Shown here: positions 25,349 through 36,012 of the stretch, piece by piece
Layout of the letters: each line of letters opens with the position of its first letter
Position numbering within the stretch: position 1 is the first letter of the stretch
NCBI RefSeq assembly: GCF_019218885.1
Contig: NZ_JAHUWT010000001.1
Span: forward strand, 1,054,001 to 1,118,000
DNA: 64,000 bases
Direction of reading: 5' to 3'
DNA from: Bordetella sp. BOR01
GTDB lineage: Bacteria; Pseudomonadota; Gammaproteobacteria; Burkholderiales; Burkholderiaceae_B
Notes under the pieces: model-generated
The model's database searches: none
What the model was told of the DNA's origin: nothing
What the model saw: the letters and a program-made list of their open reading frames with translations, nothing else
Made by a program: the position numbers and the translations under genes

Positions 25349-26571
25349 CCCGGCGTTCCCAACAGCGGGCAGCGCGACTGCGCCAGGGGCAGCACCGTGT
25401 CTTCGGCCGCGATGGTCTCGACGATGTCGTAGTAGTCCCAGGGGTAGCGGGATTGGTCCGGCTGCTTGACCCGCATCAGATAGGCCTCGTGCACCATGCG
25501 TCCGTCGGCGCGGATCTTTCCGCTCCGGGTGAACATGTCCTGGATGGTCATCGACTTGAGCGTCTTCATCACGGCGTCGGCGTCCTTGCTGCCGGTCTTC
25601 AGCGTGGCCTCGAGATACGTGGATACGGCAGAGTAGGCTCCGGCCTGCGCCATGTTGGGCATGCGCTTCATTTTCTGGAAGTAGCGTTTTCCGAAAGCGC
25701 GAGTATCGTCGTTCAGGTCCCAGTACCAGGCGGTGGTCAGGTACATGTTCTTGGCCACCGGCAAGGTCAGGCTGTCGATGTCGTTGATGAAGAGCAGCAG
25801 GCCCGCCAGTTTCTGTTGTCCGGTAAGGCCGAACTCGTTGGCGGTCTTGATGGCATTGATGGTGTCGCCGCCGGCGTTGGCCAGGCCGATCACGTCGGCG
25901 TGCGAGCTTTGGGCCTGCAGCAGGTAGGACGAGAAGTCCGGCGTGTTGACTGGGTGCCTGACGGCACCCAGCACTTCCCCGCCGCTCTGTGTCACGGTCT
26001 TGCTGGTATCGGCTTCCAGCGAATGGCCGAAGGCATAGTCCGCGGTCAGGAAGAACCAGCGCTTTCCGCCATGCTTGACCAGCGCGCTGGCGGTCGCGTG
26101 CGACAGCATATAGGTGTCATAGACGTACTGGACGGTGTAGGGCGTGCAACTTTCGTTGCTCAGCCGCGTGGTCGCCGCCCCGACATCGAAATTGACACGA
26201 TGCTTTTCGGCGGCGACGCCCGCCACGGCCAGCCCGGTTGCCGAGTTGGCTCCGTTCATCACCATGTCCACATTCTCGCGGTCTATCCATTCCCGTGCCC
26301 GGGCGCTGGCGATATCGGCCTTGTTCTGGTGATCCGCCGCCAGGATCTCGACCTTCCATCCCGGGTTGCGTTGCATGAAATCCTGTGCCGCGAGCGTCGC
26401 GCCGTGGACCACGCCCGCACCGCTGACATCCGCATAGACTCCCGACATGTCGGCCACGATGCCGATGCGTACAGACTGCGCGGCGCTGGCCTGAGCCCCC
26501 GCCAGCAGGCCCGCCAGCATGGCCAGGGGTATGCGCCATGCCCCATTGGATAGGTACTTGTGCGTGTTCAT
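25345..26571 (-). CDS. Branched-chain-amino-acid-type ABC binding protein (LivJ family)
   Basis: A 408-residue secreted protein with a signal peptide (RIPLAMLAGLLAGAQASAA) followed by VRIGIVADMSGVYADVSG, the typical opening of type I periplasmic binding proteins of the Liv class. In betaproteobacteria such proteins often bind aromatic or other carboxylic acids. No Liv permease or ATPase gene is adjacent, so it must use a transporter encoded elsewhere. ATG at 26571 was chosen because it starts the signal peptide directly. First gene of the operon with the dehydrogenase and ligase; divergent from the AraC-family regulator. Confidence 0.88.
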   Translation of the reverse strand: MNTHKYLSNGAWRIPLAMLAGLLAGAQASAAQSVRIGIVADMSGVYADVSGAGVVHGATLAAQDFMQRNPGWKVEILAADHQNKADIASARAREWIDRENVDMVMNGANSATGLAVAGVAAEKHRVNFDVGAATTRLSNESCTPYTVQYVYDTYMLSHATASALVKHGGKRWFFLTADYAFGHSLEADTSKTVTQSGGEVLGAVRHPVNTPDFSSYLLQAQSSHADVIGLANAGGDTINAIKTANEFGLTGQQKLAGLLLFINDIDSLTLPVAKNMYLTTAWYWDLNDDTRAFGKRYFQKMKRMPNMAQAGAYSAVSTYLEATLKTGSKDADAVMKTLKSMTIQDMFTRSGKIRADGRMVHEAYLMRVKQPDQSRYPWDYYDIVETIAAEDTVLPLAQSRCPLLGTPG

Positions 26572-26694
26572 GCGTGTCTCCGGTTTTTTTAGGATGTGGG
26601 ACACATTAAAGGACTGGCCGGCCACCATATTTGCTATAAAAGCCAAAGTATTTGCAAAAAACGCCATCTTTTCCACCAGCCTTCAAGGCGCGCC

Positions 26695-27507
26695 GTGTAC
26701 GGTAAAAGCGAGAAATTCGAAGACTACGAAAACGCCAGCGCGCCCGTCAGCGCCATGGCCGCGGCGTGGGCAGCCGGCACGCGCCGCACGAGCAGCGGCC
26801 GCAATCGCGCGCGGCTGCTGATCGTGCTGTCCGGTGTGCTGGCGGTGCGCACCCAGGCGGATGTCTGGTTGCTGGCGGGCGACTCGGCACTCTGGCTGCC
26901 GGCCGGCGTAGACGCGGAATTGTCGGCGCGGGCCGGCAGCCGGATCGTCACCGTATTCATTTCGCGCGGCCGCAGCCGGCCGTTGCGCGCCGAGCCTTGC
27001 CGCGTGACGCTCAGTGCCTTGCTGCGCGAATTGGTGCTGGCCCTGGCGGAAGCGCCGCTGAAAGCGCCACGAGTGCCGCGGCTGGATCGGATCACCCGCC
27101 TGGTGGTCGACGAAATCCGCCTGCTGCCGGCGCCGGCCATCAACCTGCCATGGCCCCGCTCGGCTGGCCTGCGGTACCTGTGCGAGCACGTGCTGGAAGA
27201 TCCCGCGCAAGCGCCCGCCACCCAGGATGCGGCGCGCCATGCCGGCATGTCGCTGCGCACGTTCGGCCGCCGAATGACGGCCGAGACCGGCGTTTCTTAC
27301 GCGGTGTGGCTACGGCAGGCCAAGGTACTGCATGCGCTGACCCTGATGGCAAGGGGCGAATCCATGTTCGCCGCGGCGGTCGAGTCAGGCTTTGCCGATG
27401 CCTCGACGTTCTGCACCACCTTCAAGCGCATCGCGGACACCACGCCGCGGGCCTTTTTCAGTCGCAGCGCCAGCCCGTGGGGATCCGACGAAAGCATGTA
27501 TTCCTGA
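26695..27507 (+). CDS. AraC-family transcriptional regulator
   Basis: About 270 residues. The N-terminal part resembles a cupin-like effector domain (DVWLLAGDSALWLPAGVDAELSARAG split by variable residues). The C-terminal about 100 residues contain two helix-turn-helix motifs: AARHAGMSLRTFGRRMTAETG and AAVESGFADASTFCTTFKR with TTPRAFF. The start is uncertain; GTG at 26695 with AAGG just upstream is used, and ATG at 26755 is the alternative. It is transcribed away from the binding-protein/dehydrogenase/ligase operon across a 123-bp gap, so it probably controls that operon. Confidence 0.83.
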   Translation: MYGKSEKFEDYENASAPVSAMAAAWAAGTRRTSSGRNRARLLIVLSGVLAVRTQADVWLLAGDSALWLPAGVDAELSARAGSRIVTVFISRGRSRPLRAEPCRVTLSALLRELVLALAEAPLKAPRVPRLDRITRLVVDEIRLLPAPAINLPWPRSAGLRYLCEHVLEDPAQAPATQDAARHAGMSLRTFGRRMTAETGVSYAVWLRQAKVLHALTLMARGESMFAAAVESGFADASTFCTTFKRIADTTPRAFFSRSASPWGSDESMYS

Positions 27508-27534
27508 GGCGGGCGGCCCCATGCCATCGCCGTC

Positions 27535-28314
27535 TCACAGCGTGCCCGGATACAGCCCGCCATCCAGCACCAGGTTCTGCCCGGTCATGTAGCCGGCCTG
27601 GGCGCTGCACAGGAAGGCGCAGGCCTCGCCGAATTCGGCCGGGTCGCCGAAGCGGCGGGCCGGGATGCCGGCCTGGCGGGCCGCGATTACGTCTTCGACG
27701 CTGCGCCCGGTATTTTCGGCCGCCTTGACGGCGGTCTGGGTCAGGCGGTCGGTGGCGAACGGGCCGGGCAGCAGGTTGTTGATGGTAACGTTGTGGGCCG
27801 CCACCTGGCGAGCCAGGCCGGCCACGAAGCCGGTCAGGCCGGTGCGGGCGCCGTTGGACAGGCCCAGGATGTCGATGGGCATCTTCACCGCGGCCGAGGT
27901 AATGTTGACGATGCGGCCGAAGCGGCGCTCGATCATCTTGTCCACCGTGGCGCGGATCAACTCGATGGGCGTCAGCATGTTGGCATCCAGCGCGGCGATC
28001 CAGTCGTCGCGCGACCAGTCGCGAAAATCGCCGGGCTTGGGGCCGCCGGCATTGGTGACCAGGATATCCGGGTCGGGGCAGGCGGCCAGCGCGGCCGCGC
28101 GGCCGGCCGGCGTGGTGATGTCGGCGGCCACCGTGGCCACCTGGGCGCCGGTCTGCTGGCGGATCTCGGCCGCGGCGGCTTCCAGGGCATCGCGGCCGCG
28201 CGCCAGCATCACCACCTGTGCACCTTCGCGCGCCAGCGACAGCGCACAGGCGCGGCCCAGGCCCTTGCTCGATGCGCACACCAGGGCGCGCCTGCCCTCG
28301 ATTCCCAGATCCAT
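27535..28314 (-). CDS. SDR-family protein lacking the canonical YxxxK pair
   Basis: A 259-residue Rossmann-fold protein of the short-chain dehydrogenase/reductase family. The cofactor-binding motif is ASSKGLGRA (residues about 15-23), with the structural NAGG and a C-terminal GQNLVLDGGLYPG. Where classical members have YSASKAGL, this protein has SNGARTGL, so the catalytic Tyr and Lys align with Ser and Arg. The upstream Ser region (NITSAAVKMP) is present. Either the subfamily uses a different mechanism or it is not a standard oxidoreductase. ATG at 28314 follows AGGAG. Divergent from hrpA. Confidence 0.85.
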   Translation of the reverse strand: MDLGIEGRRALVCASSKGLGRACALSLAREGAQVVMLARGRDALEAAAAEIRQQTGAQVATVAADITTPAGRAAALAACPDPDILVTNAGGPKPGDFRDWSRDDWIAALDANMLTPIELIRATVDKMIERRFGRIVNITSAAVKMPIDILGLSNGARTGLTGFVAGLARQVAAHNVTINNLLPGPFATDRLTQTAVKAAENTGRSVEDVIAARQAGIPARRFGDPAEFGEACAFLCSAQAGYMTGQNLVLDGGLYPGTL

Positions 28315-28391
28315 CGTATTGCTCCTGTAGGGGCCGCCCAGCGGCAGAATTGGCAAGTTTTTATAATAGGCGCTCAGAGGATAATCCGTAC

Positions 28392-31300
28392 ATGCCCGAA
28401 GTCTCCCGCCCGCCCGCGCGCGGCACCACGCAGCGCCCCGAGCGACCCATTCCCGCCATCGCCTATCCCGAAGACCTGCCCGTCAGCGCGCGGCGGGCCG
28501 AGATCGCGCGCGCCATCGCCGGTCACCAGGTCGTTATCGTCAGCGGCGAAACCGGTTCGGGCAAGACCACGCAGCTACCCAAGATCTGCCTGGAACTGGG
28601 CCGAGGCCGCCAGCGCATGATCGGCCACACCCAGCCGCGGCGCCTGGCCGCCACTTCGGTGGCCAAGCGCATCGCCGAAGAGCTGAACACGCCATTGGGC
28701 GAGATCGTGGGCTACCAGGTGCGCTTCAACGACCGCACCGGTCCGAACGCCTCGGTGAAGCTGATGACCGACGGCATCCTGCTGGCCGAGTCGCAGCGCG
28801 ACCCGCTGCTGCGCCGCTACGACACGCTGATCATCGACGAAGCGCACGAGCGCAGCCTGAACATCGATTTCCTGCTGGGCTACCTGAAGCAATTGCTGCC
28901 GCGGCGCCCCGACCTGAAAGTCATCATCACCTCGGCCACCATCGATGCCGAGCGCTTTGCCCGCCATTTCGGTGCGTCGCAAGACGAGCCGGCACCGGTC
29001 ATCGAAGTGTCGGGCCGGCTGTACCCGGTTGAACTGCGCTATCGCCCCGTACGGCAGGAAGCCGCCGAAGACGAACCTGCCGCGGGTGCCAAGCCGAACC
29101 GCGAGCGCCTGGCAGGCGACGAAGAGCGCGACCTGATCGATGCCATCGTCGATGCGGTCGACGAGTGCGCGCGCCACGGCGCAGGCGACGTGCTGGTGTT
29201 CCTGCCGGGCGAGCGCGAGATCCGTGAATCGGCCGAGGCCTTGCGCAAGCACCATCCGGTCGGCACGGAGGTGCTGCCGCTGTATGCGCGGCTGTCGCAG
29301 GCCGAACAAGAACAGATCTTTCATCCGCGCACCAACGCGCGCCGCATTGTGCTGGCCACCAACGTGGCCGAGACCTCGCTGACCGTGCCCGGCATCCGCT
29401 TCGTGATAGACAGCGGGCTGGCTCGCATCAAGCGGTATTCGTGGCGCAACAAGGTCGAGCAACTGCGCATCGAGCCCATCAGCCGCGCCTCGGCCAACCA
29501 GCGGGCCGGCCGCTGCGGCCGCGTGGGGCCTGGGGTGTGCATCCGCCTGTACGACGAACAGGATTTCGACGCCCGGGCGGCCTTCACCGACCCCGAGGTG
29601 CTGCGTTCCTCGCTGGCCTCGGTGATCTTGCGCATGAAATCACTGAAGCTCGACGATATCGAGCAGTTTCCGTTCGTCGAGGCGCCGCCGGGGCGTGCCG
29701 TCGCCGATGGCTACCACCTGCTGCAGGAACTGGGTGCCATCGAACTGGCCTCGGCCACAGCCGAGGACGAGGCCCCCGATACGGCCGACAGCACGCGCAC
29801 CGGTTCGGCTTACGTGCTGACCCGCACCGGCCACGAACTGGCCAAGCTGCCGGTCGATCCGCGTATCGGCCGCATGATCCTGGCCGCGCGCGAACACCAG
29901 TGCCTGGCCGAGATGCTGATCATCGCCTCGGCCCTGTCGGTGCAAGATCCGCGCGACCGCCCCATGGCCGAGCGCGAGGCCGCCGAAGCCGCACATGCCA
30001 AGTTCAGCGACGAGAAGTCCGAATTCATTTCCTTTCTGAAGCTGTGGCGCTGGTACGGCGAGCAGGTGCAGCACAAGGCCTCGCAGCGCAAGCTGGTGGC
30101 ATTGCTGCGCCAGAATTTCCTGTCGCCCATCCGCCTGCGCGAATGGCACGACGTGCATACGCAGTTGGCGGCGCTGGTGGGCGAGCAGGGCTGGCGTGTC
30201 AACCAGTCCGAGGCAACTTACGAGCAACTGCACCTGGCGCTGTTGGCGGGCCTGCTGGGCAATATCGGCTTCAAGGGCGAAGAGGGCGGCCTGTACCGGG
30301 GCGCGCGCGACATCCGCTTTTACATCCACCCGGGCTCGCGCCTGGCCAAGAAAGGCGGGCGCTGGATCGTGGCGGCCGAACTGGTCGAGACCACGCGGCT
30401 ATACGCGCGCTGCATCGCGCGCATCGAACCCACCTGGCTGGAGCGCGCGGCAGCGCACTTGCTGCGCCGCAACTGGTCGGATCCGCGCTGGGAAAAAAAA
30501 GCCGGCCAGGTGGTCGCCAATGAACGGGCCACGCTGTATGGGCTGGTGGTCTACGCCGGCCGCCGTATCCATTACGGGCGCGTCAATCCGCAGCATGCGC
30601 GCGAATTGTTCATCCGCCAGGCGCTGGTGCCCGGCGATATCGACACGCGGCTGCCATTCGTTGCGCACAACCGCAAGCTGATTGCCGGCATCGAGAAGCT
30701 GGAACACCAGGCCCGGCGGCCCGACATCCTGGTCGATGACGAGCTTATCCATGCCTTCTACGACCGCCAGTTGCCGCCGGATATTTCACAGACCACCGCA
30801 CTGGAAAACTGGGTGCATGGCCTGGACAAGCCAGCCGCCGCCGCGCTGCTGCTCACGCGCGACGAGCTGATGCGCCACGAGGCGGCCGGCGTCACCACCG
30901 ACGTGTTTCCCAAGCAGGTCGAATGGCAGGGCGTGTCCATGCCACTGGACTACCATTTCGAACCGGGTTCGCCGCGCGATGGCGTGACGCTGTCAGTGCC
31001 GCTGTTCGCCTTGAACCAGGTCGATCCGGCGCGCTGCGAATGGCTGGTACCCGGCATGCTGAAAGAAAAAGTGCACCTGCTGCTGAAGTCGCTGCCGCAG
31101 AAGCTGCGCAGGCACTGCGTGCCGCTGCCCGATTACGCCGCCGGTTTCTACGAACGCTGTTACGAGCAGCTCGACGATCCGCAGCACGGCCTGGTGGACG
31201 CGCTGATCGCCGATATGTGGGCCCAGGTGCAGGTGCGCCCCGTGCCGGGCGATTTCAAGCTCGAGACGCTGCCCGCCCACCTGTTCATGAATTTCAAGGT

Positions 31301-32282
31301 GGTCGACGAGCACGGCCGCATGCTGGCCGCGGGCCGCAACCTGGCGCAATTGAAGGCCGAATTCGGCAAGCAGGCCCAGGCCACGTTCCAGCAATTGGCG
31401 GTACGCGATGCCGGCGTCGCCCAGGCGCTGGCGCACGAGAACCTGAGCTCATGGTCGTTCGGCCCGCTGCCCGAGATCATGGAGATCAAGCGCAAGGGCC
31501 AGTCGGTCATCGGCTACCCGGCACTGGTCGACCGCGGCACGCATTGCGACCTGGATGTGTTCGACGATCCGGACGAGGCGCGGCGGCATCATCGGGCAGG
31601 GCTGTTGCGGCTGTTTCGCCTGGGCCTGCGCGAGCAGGTGAAGTTCCTGGACAAGAACCTGCCCGACCTGACCAAGATGAGCATGCTGTACATGAACCTG
31701 GGCACGCAGGAAGAACTGCGCGACCAGATCATCGACTGTGCCCTGGCGCAGGCCTGCCTGGGCGAACCCTGGCCGGCCAATGCCGAAGCGTTCGAGGCGC
31801 GCCGCCAGGAAGGCAAGGGCCGCCTGGGGCTGCTGGCGCAGGAAGCCGCGCGCCTGGCGCAGGCCGTGCTGACCGAATATGGCGCCGTGCAGCGCAAGCT
31901 GCCGCAGGCCAAGCCGCATGCCGCGGCCTATGCCGACCTGCAGCAGCAGATCTGGGCGCTGATGCCCAAGTGGTTCGTGCGCGACACGCCGCACGCGCAG
32001 TTGGCGCATTACCCGCGCTACCTGAAGGCAGTGGTGGCGCGTATCGACAAGCTGCGGGCCGACCCGGCACGCGATGCCCGGCTGATGTCCGACATGGCGC
32101 CGTTGCTGACCCAGTACCAGCGCGCACGCTCGGCTCTGAAGGGCGCACCCGATCCGGCGCTGGACGACTTCCGCTGGCTGCTCGAAGAACTGCGCGTCGC
32201 CTTGTTCGCGCAAGAATTGCGGACGCCTATGCCGGTCTCGGTGAAGAGGCTGATGAAGACTTGGGAGTCTTTGCGGCGGTAA
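28392..32282 (+). CDS. hrpA: ATP-dependent RNA helicase HrpA
   Basis: A 1296-residue DEAH-box helicase. Motif I is GETGSGKTTQ (about residue 58), the DEAH box is IIDEAHERS, SAT is ITSATIDAERF, and motif VI is ASANQRAGRCGRVG. A long C-terminal region follows, as in the 1300-residue HrpA form, with the OB-fold domain and the DUF3418 part (VPGMLKEKVHLLLKSLPQK, split). HrpA remodels mRNA and resolves stalled ribosomes. The ATG at 28392 gives the family N-terminus. Divergent from the SDR gene. Confidence 0.95.
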   Translation: MPEVSRPPARGTTQRPERPIPAIAYPEDLPVSARRAEIARAIAGHQVVIVSGETGSGKTTQLPKICLELGRGRQRMIGHTQPRRLAATSVAKRIAEELNTPLGEIVGYQVRFNDRTGPNASVKLMTDGILLAESQRDPLLRRYDTLIIDEAHERSLNIDFLLGYLKQLLPRRPDLKVIITSATIDAERFARHFGASQDEPAPVIEVSGRLYPVELRYRPVRQEAAEDEPAAGAKPNRERLAGDEERDLIDAIVDAVDECARHGAGDVLVFLPGEREIRESAEALRKHHPVGTEVLPLYARLSQAEQEQIFHPRTNARRIVLATNVAETSLTVPGIRFVIDSGLARIKRYSWRNKVEQLRIEPISRASANQRAGRCGRVGPGVCIRLYDEQDFDARAAFTDPEVLRSSLASVILRMKSLKLDDIEQFPFVEAPPGRAVADGYHLLQELGAIELASATAEDEAPDTADSTRTGSAYVLTRTGHELAKLPVDPRIGRMILAAREHQCLAEMLIIASALSVQDPRDRPMAEREAAEAAHAKFSDEKSEFISFLKLWRWYGEQVQHKASQRKLVALLRQNFLSPIRLREWHDVHTQLAALVGEQGWRVNQSEATYEQLHLALLAGLLGNIGFKGEEGGLYRGARDIRFYIHPGSRLAKKGGRWIVAAELVETTRLYARCIARIEPTWLERAAAHLLRRNWSDPRWEKKAGQVVANERATLYGLVVYAGRRIHYGRVNPQHARELFIRQALVPGDIDTRLPFVAHNRKLIAGIEKLEHQARRPDILVDDELIHAFYDRQLPPDISQTTALENWVHGLDKPAAAALLLTRDELMRHEAAGVTTDVFPKQVEWQGVSMPLDYHFEPGSPRDGVTLSVPLFALNQVDPARCEWLVPGMLKEKVHLLLKSLPQKLRRHCVPLPDYAAGFYERCYEQLDDPQHGLVDALIADMWAQVQVRPVPGDFKLETLPAHLFMNFKVVDEHGRMLAAGRNLAQLKAEFGKQAQATFQQLAVRDAGVAQALAHENLSSWSFGPLPEIMEIKRKGQSVIGYPALVDRGTHCDLDVFDDPDEARRHHRAGLLRLFRLGLREQVKFLDKNLPDLTKMSMLYMNLGTQEELRDQIIDCALAQACLGEPWPANAEAFEARRQEGKGRLGLLAQEAARLAQAVLTEYGAVQRKLPQAKPHAAAYADLQQQIWALMPKWFVRDTPHAQLAHYPRYLKAVVARIDKLRADPARDARLMSDMAPLLTQYQRARSALKGAPDPALDDFRWLLEELRVALFAQELRTPMPVSVKRLMKTWESLRR

Positions 32283-32406
32283 GAGGATGATTCCTGCGGG
32301 ATGGGCTTGTTTTCTGGCCGTCGTGGTTGCAATCCTGAAGTCCCGCAACCCCCAGCCCACCGCACCGACGCCTCAAGAACCCGAACTCAACCAACCAGCC
32401 TGACAG

Positions 32407-33087
32407 TCACTCCTGCAACGTAGCCTTATCCACCAATTCATCCTTACCATAAAACTTCACGCCAATATGCACCCGATCCCGCCCCTGCGACCGCCGATGC
32501 CGGTTAGTGTCGCGCAGTGAATACACGCATCCGCAGTATTCCTGCTGGTAGAAGTTCTCGCGCTTGGAGATCTCGATCATGCGCTGCGACCCGCCGCCCT
32601 TGCGCCAGTTGTAGGTCCAGTAGACCAGGTCGTCATAGCGTGCCGCGGCGCGTTCGCCGCAGCCGTTGATCTGGTTCATGTCCTTCCAGCGCGAAATACC
32701 CAGCGAACTGGTGATGGTGTCGAAACCATGCTCGTGGGCATACAGCGCCGTGCGCTCGAACCGCATGTCGAAGCATACGGTGCAGCGTTCGCCGCGTTCC
32801 GGTGAGTTTTCCAGGCCCTTGACCCGATCGAACCAGTTGTCCATGTCGTAGTCGGCGTCGATGAACGCGATGCCGTGCTGCTCGGCGAAGCGGATGTTTT
32901 CCTGCTTGCGGATCTCGTACTCTTTGACCGGATGGATGTTCGGGTTGTAGAAGAAAATGGAATAGTCGATACCGGACGCCTGCATGGCTTCCATGACCTC
33001 GCCGGAACAGGGCGCGCAGCACGAGTGCATCAGCACTTTGCGACGGCCGGCGGGAAGGTCGAGTTTGGGGCGCACGAATTCAGACAT
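32407..33087 (-). CDS. queH: Epoxyqueuosine reductase QueH
   Basis: A 226-residue protein of the QueH (DUF208) family that performs the last step of queuosine synthesis, reducing epoxyqueuosine in tRNA. The cysteine motifs expected for metal/cluster binding are visible: MHSCCAPCS near the N-terminus, RCTVCFDMR in the middle and QEYCGCVYS near the C-terminus. [16 protein letters not shown] and [16 protein letters not shown] are family blocks. It is a functional alternative to QueG. The 124 bp between hrpA and its end hold nothing recognisable. Confidence 0.95.
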   Translation of the reverse strand: MSEFVRPKLDLPAGRRKVLMHSCCAPCSGEVMEAMQASGIDYSIFFYNPNIHPVKEYEIRKQENIRFAEQHGIAFIDADYDMDNWFDRVKGLENSPERGERCTVCFDMRFERTALYAHEHGFDTITSSLGISRWKDMNQINGCGERAAARYDDLVYWTYNWRKGGGSQRMIEISKRENFYQQEYCGCVYSLRDTNRHRRSQGRDRVHIGVKFYGKDELVDKATLQE

Positions 33088-33136
33088 GGCAAGGCAGCAC
33101 TACGGCGGTAAAAACCCTTATTTTACGCCGACTTGC

Positions 33137-35932
33137 CTATGCCGGCGAGGCCTCGCCCAGTACCCGGGCCCACAAGGCGGTCACGGTTGCGCGCTCTTCG
33201 GTCAACTGGTCTTGCGGCACGCGGGCTTTCTCGGTGCCTTGCAGGCGCAATTGGTGCTGCTTGCGCCGCAAAGTGCGGTAGGCATCGCCCGCGCGCTGCG
33301 CCAGGTCGGCGGGGATCAGGCCCGCCTCGGCCGCCAGGCGCAGCAGTGCGATGTTGCCCAGGTTGTTCACCAGCACGCGGTGCGTGGCGGCGTGGCACAG
33401 CACCAGGTATTGCGTCACGAATTCCACGTCCACCATGCCGCCGCGATCGTGCTTCAGGTCGAAGTCGCCGCTATGGTTGGGGTGGCCCGCGCTGATCTTG
33501 TCGCGCATGGCGAGCACTTCGTCGCGCAGCGCCGCCGTGTCGCGCGGTTGTACCAGCACGTCGGCGCGGATGCGCTCGAAGCGTGCGCCGACGGCGGTGT
33601 CGCCGGCCGCATAGCGGGCCCGTGTCAGCGCCTGGTGTTCCCAGGCCCAGGCATGTTTCAGTTGGTACTGCTCGAAGGCCTCGACCGACACCGCAAGCAG
33701 GCCGGCTTCGCCATCGGGCCGCAGCCGCAAGTCGGTTTCGTACAGGCGGCCGGACGAAGTCATGGTCGATAGCCACGAGGTCATGCGGCGGCCCAGCTTG
33801 GCGTAGAGCTCGGGTGCATCGTCGCGCGGGTCGTCGAACAGGAACACCAGGTCCAGGTCCGAGGCGTAGCCCAATTCCTTGCCGCCCAGCTTGCCGTAGG
33901 CGATAACCGCAAAGTGTGGCTGCGCTCCGGCCTGGCGGTTCACCAGCGGCCAGACGCGGCGCACGGTCTCGGCCAGCAGCATGTCGGCCAGCGCCGACAA
34001 CTGGTCGGCCAGTTGCTCTACCGTAAGCTCGCCCTCCAGGTCTTGCGCCAGCAATTGGAAACTGGCCTGGCGCTGCACGTCGCGCATCAGGTTCATCTGC
34101 CGTTCGATGTCGGGGTCGCCGTCAGGCAGCTTGCAGGCGTCCAGGTCGGCCGATAACTGGTGCGCCATCTGTGCGAAATCAAGTGACTCGAACAAGGTGC
34201 GCCAATCGATCAGGCTGTCGAGCAGCAGCGGGTGCTGGGTCAGGTACTGCGCCGCCCATGGGCTGGCCGCCACCATGCGGGCCACGCGCGCCAGCGTGTC
34301 CGGAAATTCCGCCAGCAAGGCCAGGTACGCGCTACGCTGCGCGATGGTCTCGATCAGGTCGAACAGGCGTACCGCCGCCTGTTGCGGGGCGGGGGTCTGC
34401 CCGGCGGCTTGCACGGCGGCGGGCAGCAGCGCTTCCAGGCGGCGCCGGCTGCTTTCGGGCAGGCTGCGCACGCGATGACTGTCCAGCAGCGATTCGGCCC
34501 GCCGCAGCAGGTCATCAGCCTGGTCGCCGAAGGCCTGGCGGATCTGGGCGGCCAGGCGGCTCTCGGCATCCTGGTCGCCGCTGTCGGCGCAGCTTTCGGC
34601 CGCGGCCGACGCCGGGCTGGCTGCTTCTTCGCCATCGCCCATGCCGGCCAGGCGGAAGGCGTTGCGAAAAGTTTGCGCCACGAAGCCCCGGTGATCGGCC
34701 AGGGTTCGTTCGAATTCATCGGCCGGCATGCCCAGGGCGCCCGCCAGCCGGGCGCGTTGCTCGGGGTCGCCGGGCAACAGATGCGTTTGCTCGTCTTCGC
34801 GGTATTGCAGAGTGTGTTCGACCCGGCGCAGAAAGCGGTAGGCTTGTTCCAGGCGTTGCGCGTCTTGCGTGCCGATCAGGCCGGCGTCGCGCTCGGCATG
34901 CAAGGCCGCCAGCAGGCTGCGCTGCTGCAGGGCAGGCATGCGCCCGCCGCGCACCAGCTGGAATAACTGCACGACGAATTCGATCTCGCGGATACCCCCG
35001 TCGCCCAGCTTGATGTTGTTGGCGCTATCGATGCCGTTGCGCGCCAGCGCACGGCGCTGCCAGTCCTGGCGAATGCGCTCGCGCAGGGCGCGCAGCGATG
35101 CCAGCGCATCGAAGTCGAAATACTTGCGATATACAAAGGGCACCCGCAGGCTTTCAAGCTGGCGCACTTGCGCGGTTGTGTCGCTGTCGGCGAATGCCTG
35201 CACCGGGATCAGGCGTGCCTTCAGCCACGCATAGCGCTCCCATTCGCGGCCCTGTGCCACCAGGTAGTGTTCCAGCGCATCCAGGCTCCAGGCCGGCGGC
35301 CCGGCGTCGCCGTCGGGCCGCAGCCGCAGGTCGGTGCGAAACACCTGGCCATGGGCGTCGGCTTCGGACAGCACCGGCATCATGCGCCGCGTCAGGCGCC
35401 CGTAGAACTCGTGATGGCTGATACGGCGCGGTCCATCGGTGTCGCCTTCTTCGCCGTACAGCATGATCAGGTCGATGTCCGACGACACATTCAGTTCGCA
35501 GCCGCCCAGCTTGCCCATGCCCAGTATCAGCATTTCCTGCGGCGCGCCGGTGGCCGGGTCGCGCGGCACGCCATGTACGGCGGCCAGCTCGGCGGCCACG
35601 CTGCGATAGGCTGCCGCCACGGCCAGGTCGGCCAGCGCCGTCATGGCACCCACCACCTCTTCCAGGCTGGCCTGGCCGTCCAGGTCGCGCACCATCAGGG
35701 TCGTGAATACGCGCTCGCGCAGTTTGCGCAGGATTTCCCGGCACAGCGCCACCGGCAGGATCTCGGGGGCGTCGTCGCCCGCCAGTTCGGCCTGCCAGGC
35801 CGCCAGGGCATTGGGCGTGACGGGATGGCGGGCTGCCGTTTCCAGCCAGGCAGCCAGGTCGGGGTGGGCATCGACACGGCGGCGCAGGTAGCCAGACCAG
35901 GCAAGGGCGGGGGCAAGCAGGGAAGCAGGCAT
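33137..35932 (-). CDS. glnE: Bifunctional glutamine synthetase adenylyltransferase/adenylyl-removing enzyme
   Basis: A 931-residue protein that adenylylates and deadenylylates glutamine synthetase in response to PII and glutamine. Two nucleotidyltransferase domains are visible: the N-terminal adenylyl-removing domain with [17 protein letters not shown] and [15 protein letters not shown], and the C-terminal transferase domain with [15 protein letters not shown] and [15 protein letters not shown]. Each carries its catalytic DxD. The length is close to E. coli GlnE. Divergent from the yhdP-type gene across an 80-bp gap. Confidence 0.96.
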   Translation of the reverse strand: MPASLLAPALAWSGYLRRRVDAHPDLAAWLETAARHPVTPNALAAWQAELAGDDAPEILPVALCREILRKLRERVFTTLMVRDLDGQASLEEVVGAMTALADLAVAAAYRSVAAELAAVHGVPRDPATGAPQEMLILGMGKLGGCELNVSSDIDLIMLYGEEGDTDGPRRISHHEFYGRLTRRMMPVLSEADAHGQVFRTDLRLRPDGDAGPPAWSLDALEHYLVAQGREWERYAWLKARLIPVQAFADSDTTAQVRQLESLRVPFVYRKYFDFDALASLRALRERIRQDWQRRALARNGIDSANNIKLGDGGIREIEFVVQLFQLVRGGRMPALQQRSLLAALHAERDAGLIGTQDAQRLEQAYRFLRRVEHTLQYREDEQTHLLPGDPEQRARLAGALGMPADEFERTLADHRGFVAQTFRNAFRLAGMGDGEEAASPASAAAESCADSGDQDAESRLAAQIRQAFGDQADDLLRRAESLLDSHRVRSLPESSRRRLEALLPAAVQAAGQTPAPQQAAVRLFDLIETIAQRSAYLALLAEFPDTLARVARMVAASPWAAQYLTQHPLLLDSLIDWRTLFESLDFAQMAHQLSADLDACKLPDGDPDIERQMNLMRDVQRQASFQLLAQDLEGELTVEQLADQLSALADMLLAETVRRVWPLVNRQAGAQPHFAVIAYGKLGGKELGYASDLDLVFLFDDPRDDAPELYAKLGRRMTSWLSTMTSSGRLYETDLRLRPDGEAGLLAVSVEAFEQYQLKHAWAWEHQALTRARYAAGDTAVGARFERIRADVLVQPRDTAALRDEVLAMRDKISAGHPNHSGDFDLKHDRGGMVDVEFVTQYLVLCHAATHRVLVNNLGNIALLRLAAEAGLIPADLAQRAGDAYRTLRRKQHQLRLQGTEKARVPQDQLTEERATVTALWARVLGEASPA

Positions 35933-36012
35933 TGTGGGGGCGGGCAGACGGAATGACGCGTTTCAGGTATAAGGGGACGATACCCGAAGACGCTTGCCCT
36001 GCCCACTGATCC

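Noticed and set aside
28362-28367. Perfect TATAAT 25 bp before hrpA
   Set aside because: No -35 box at 16-18 bp and no extended -10 motif, so a promoter call is not supported by more than the hexamer.
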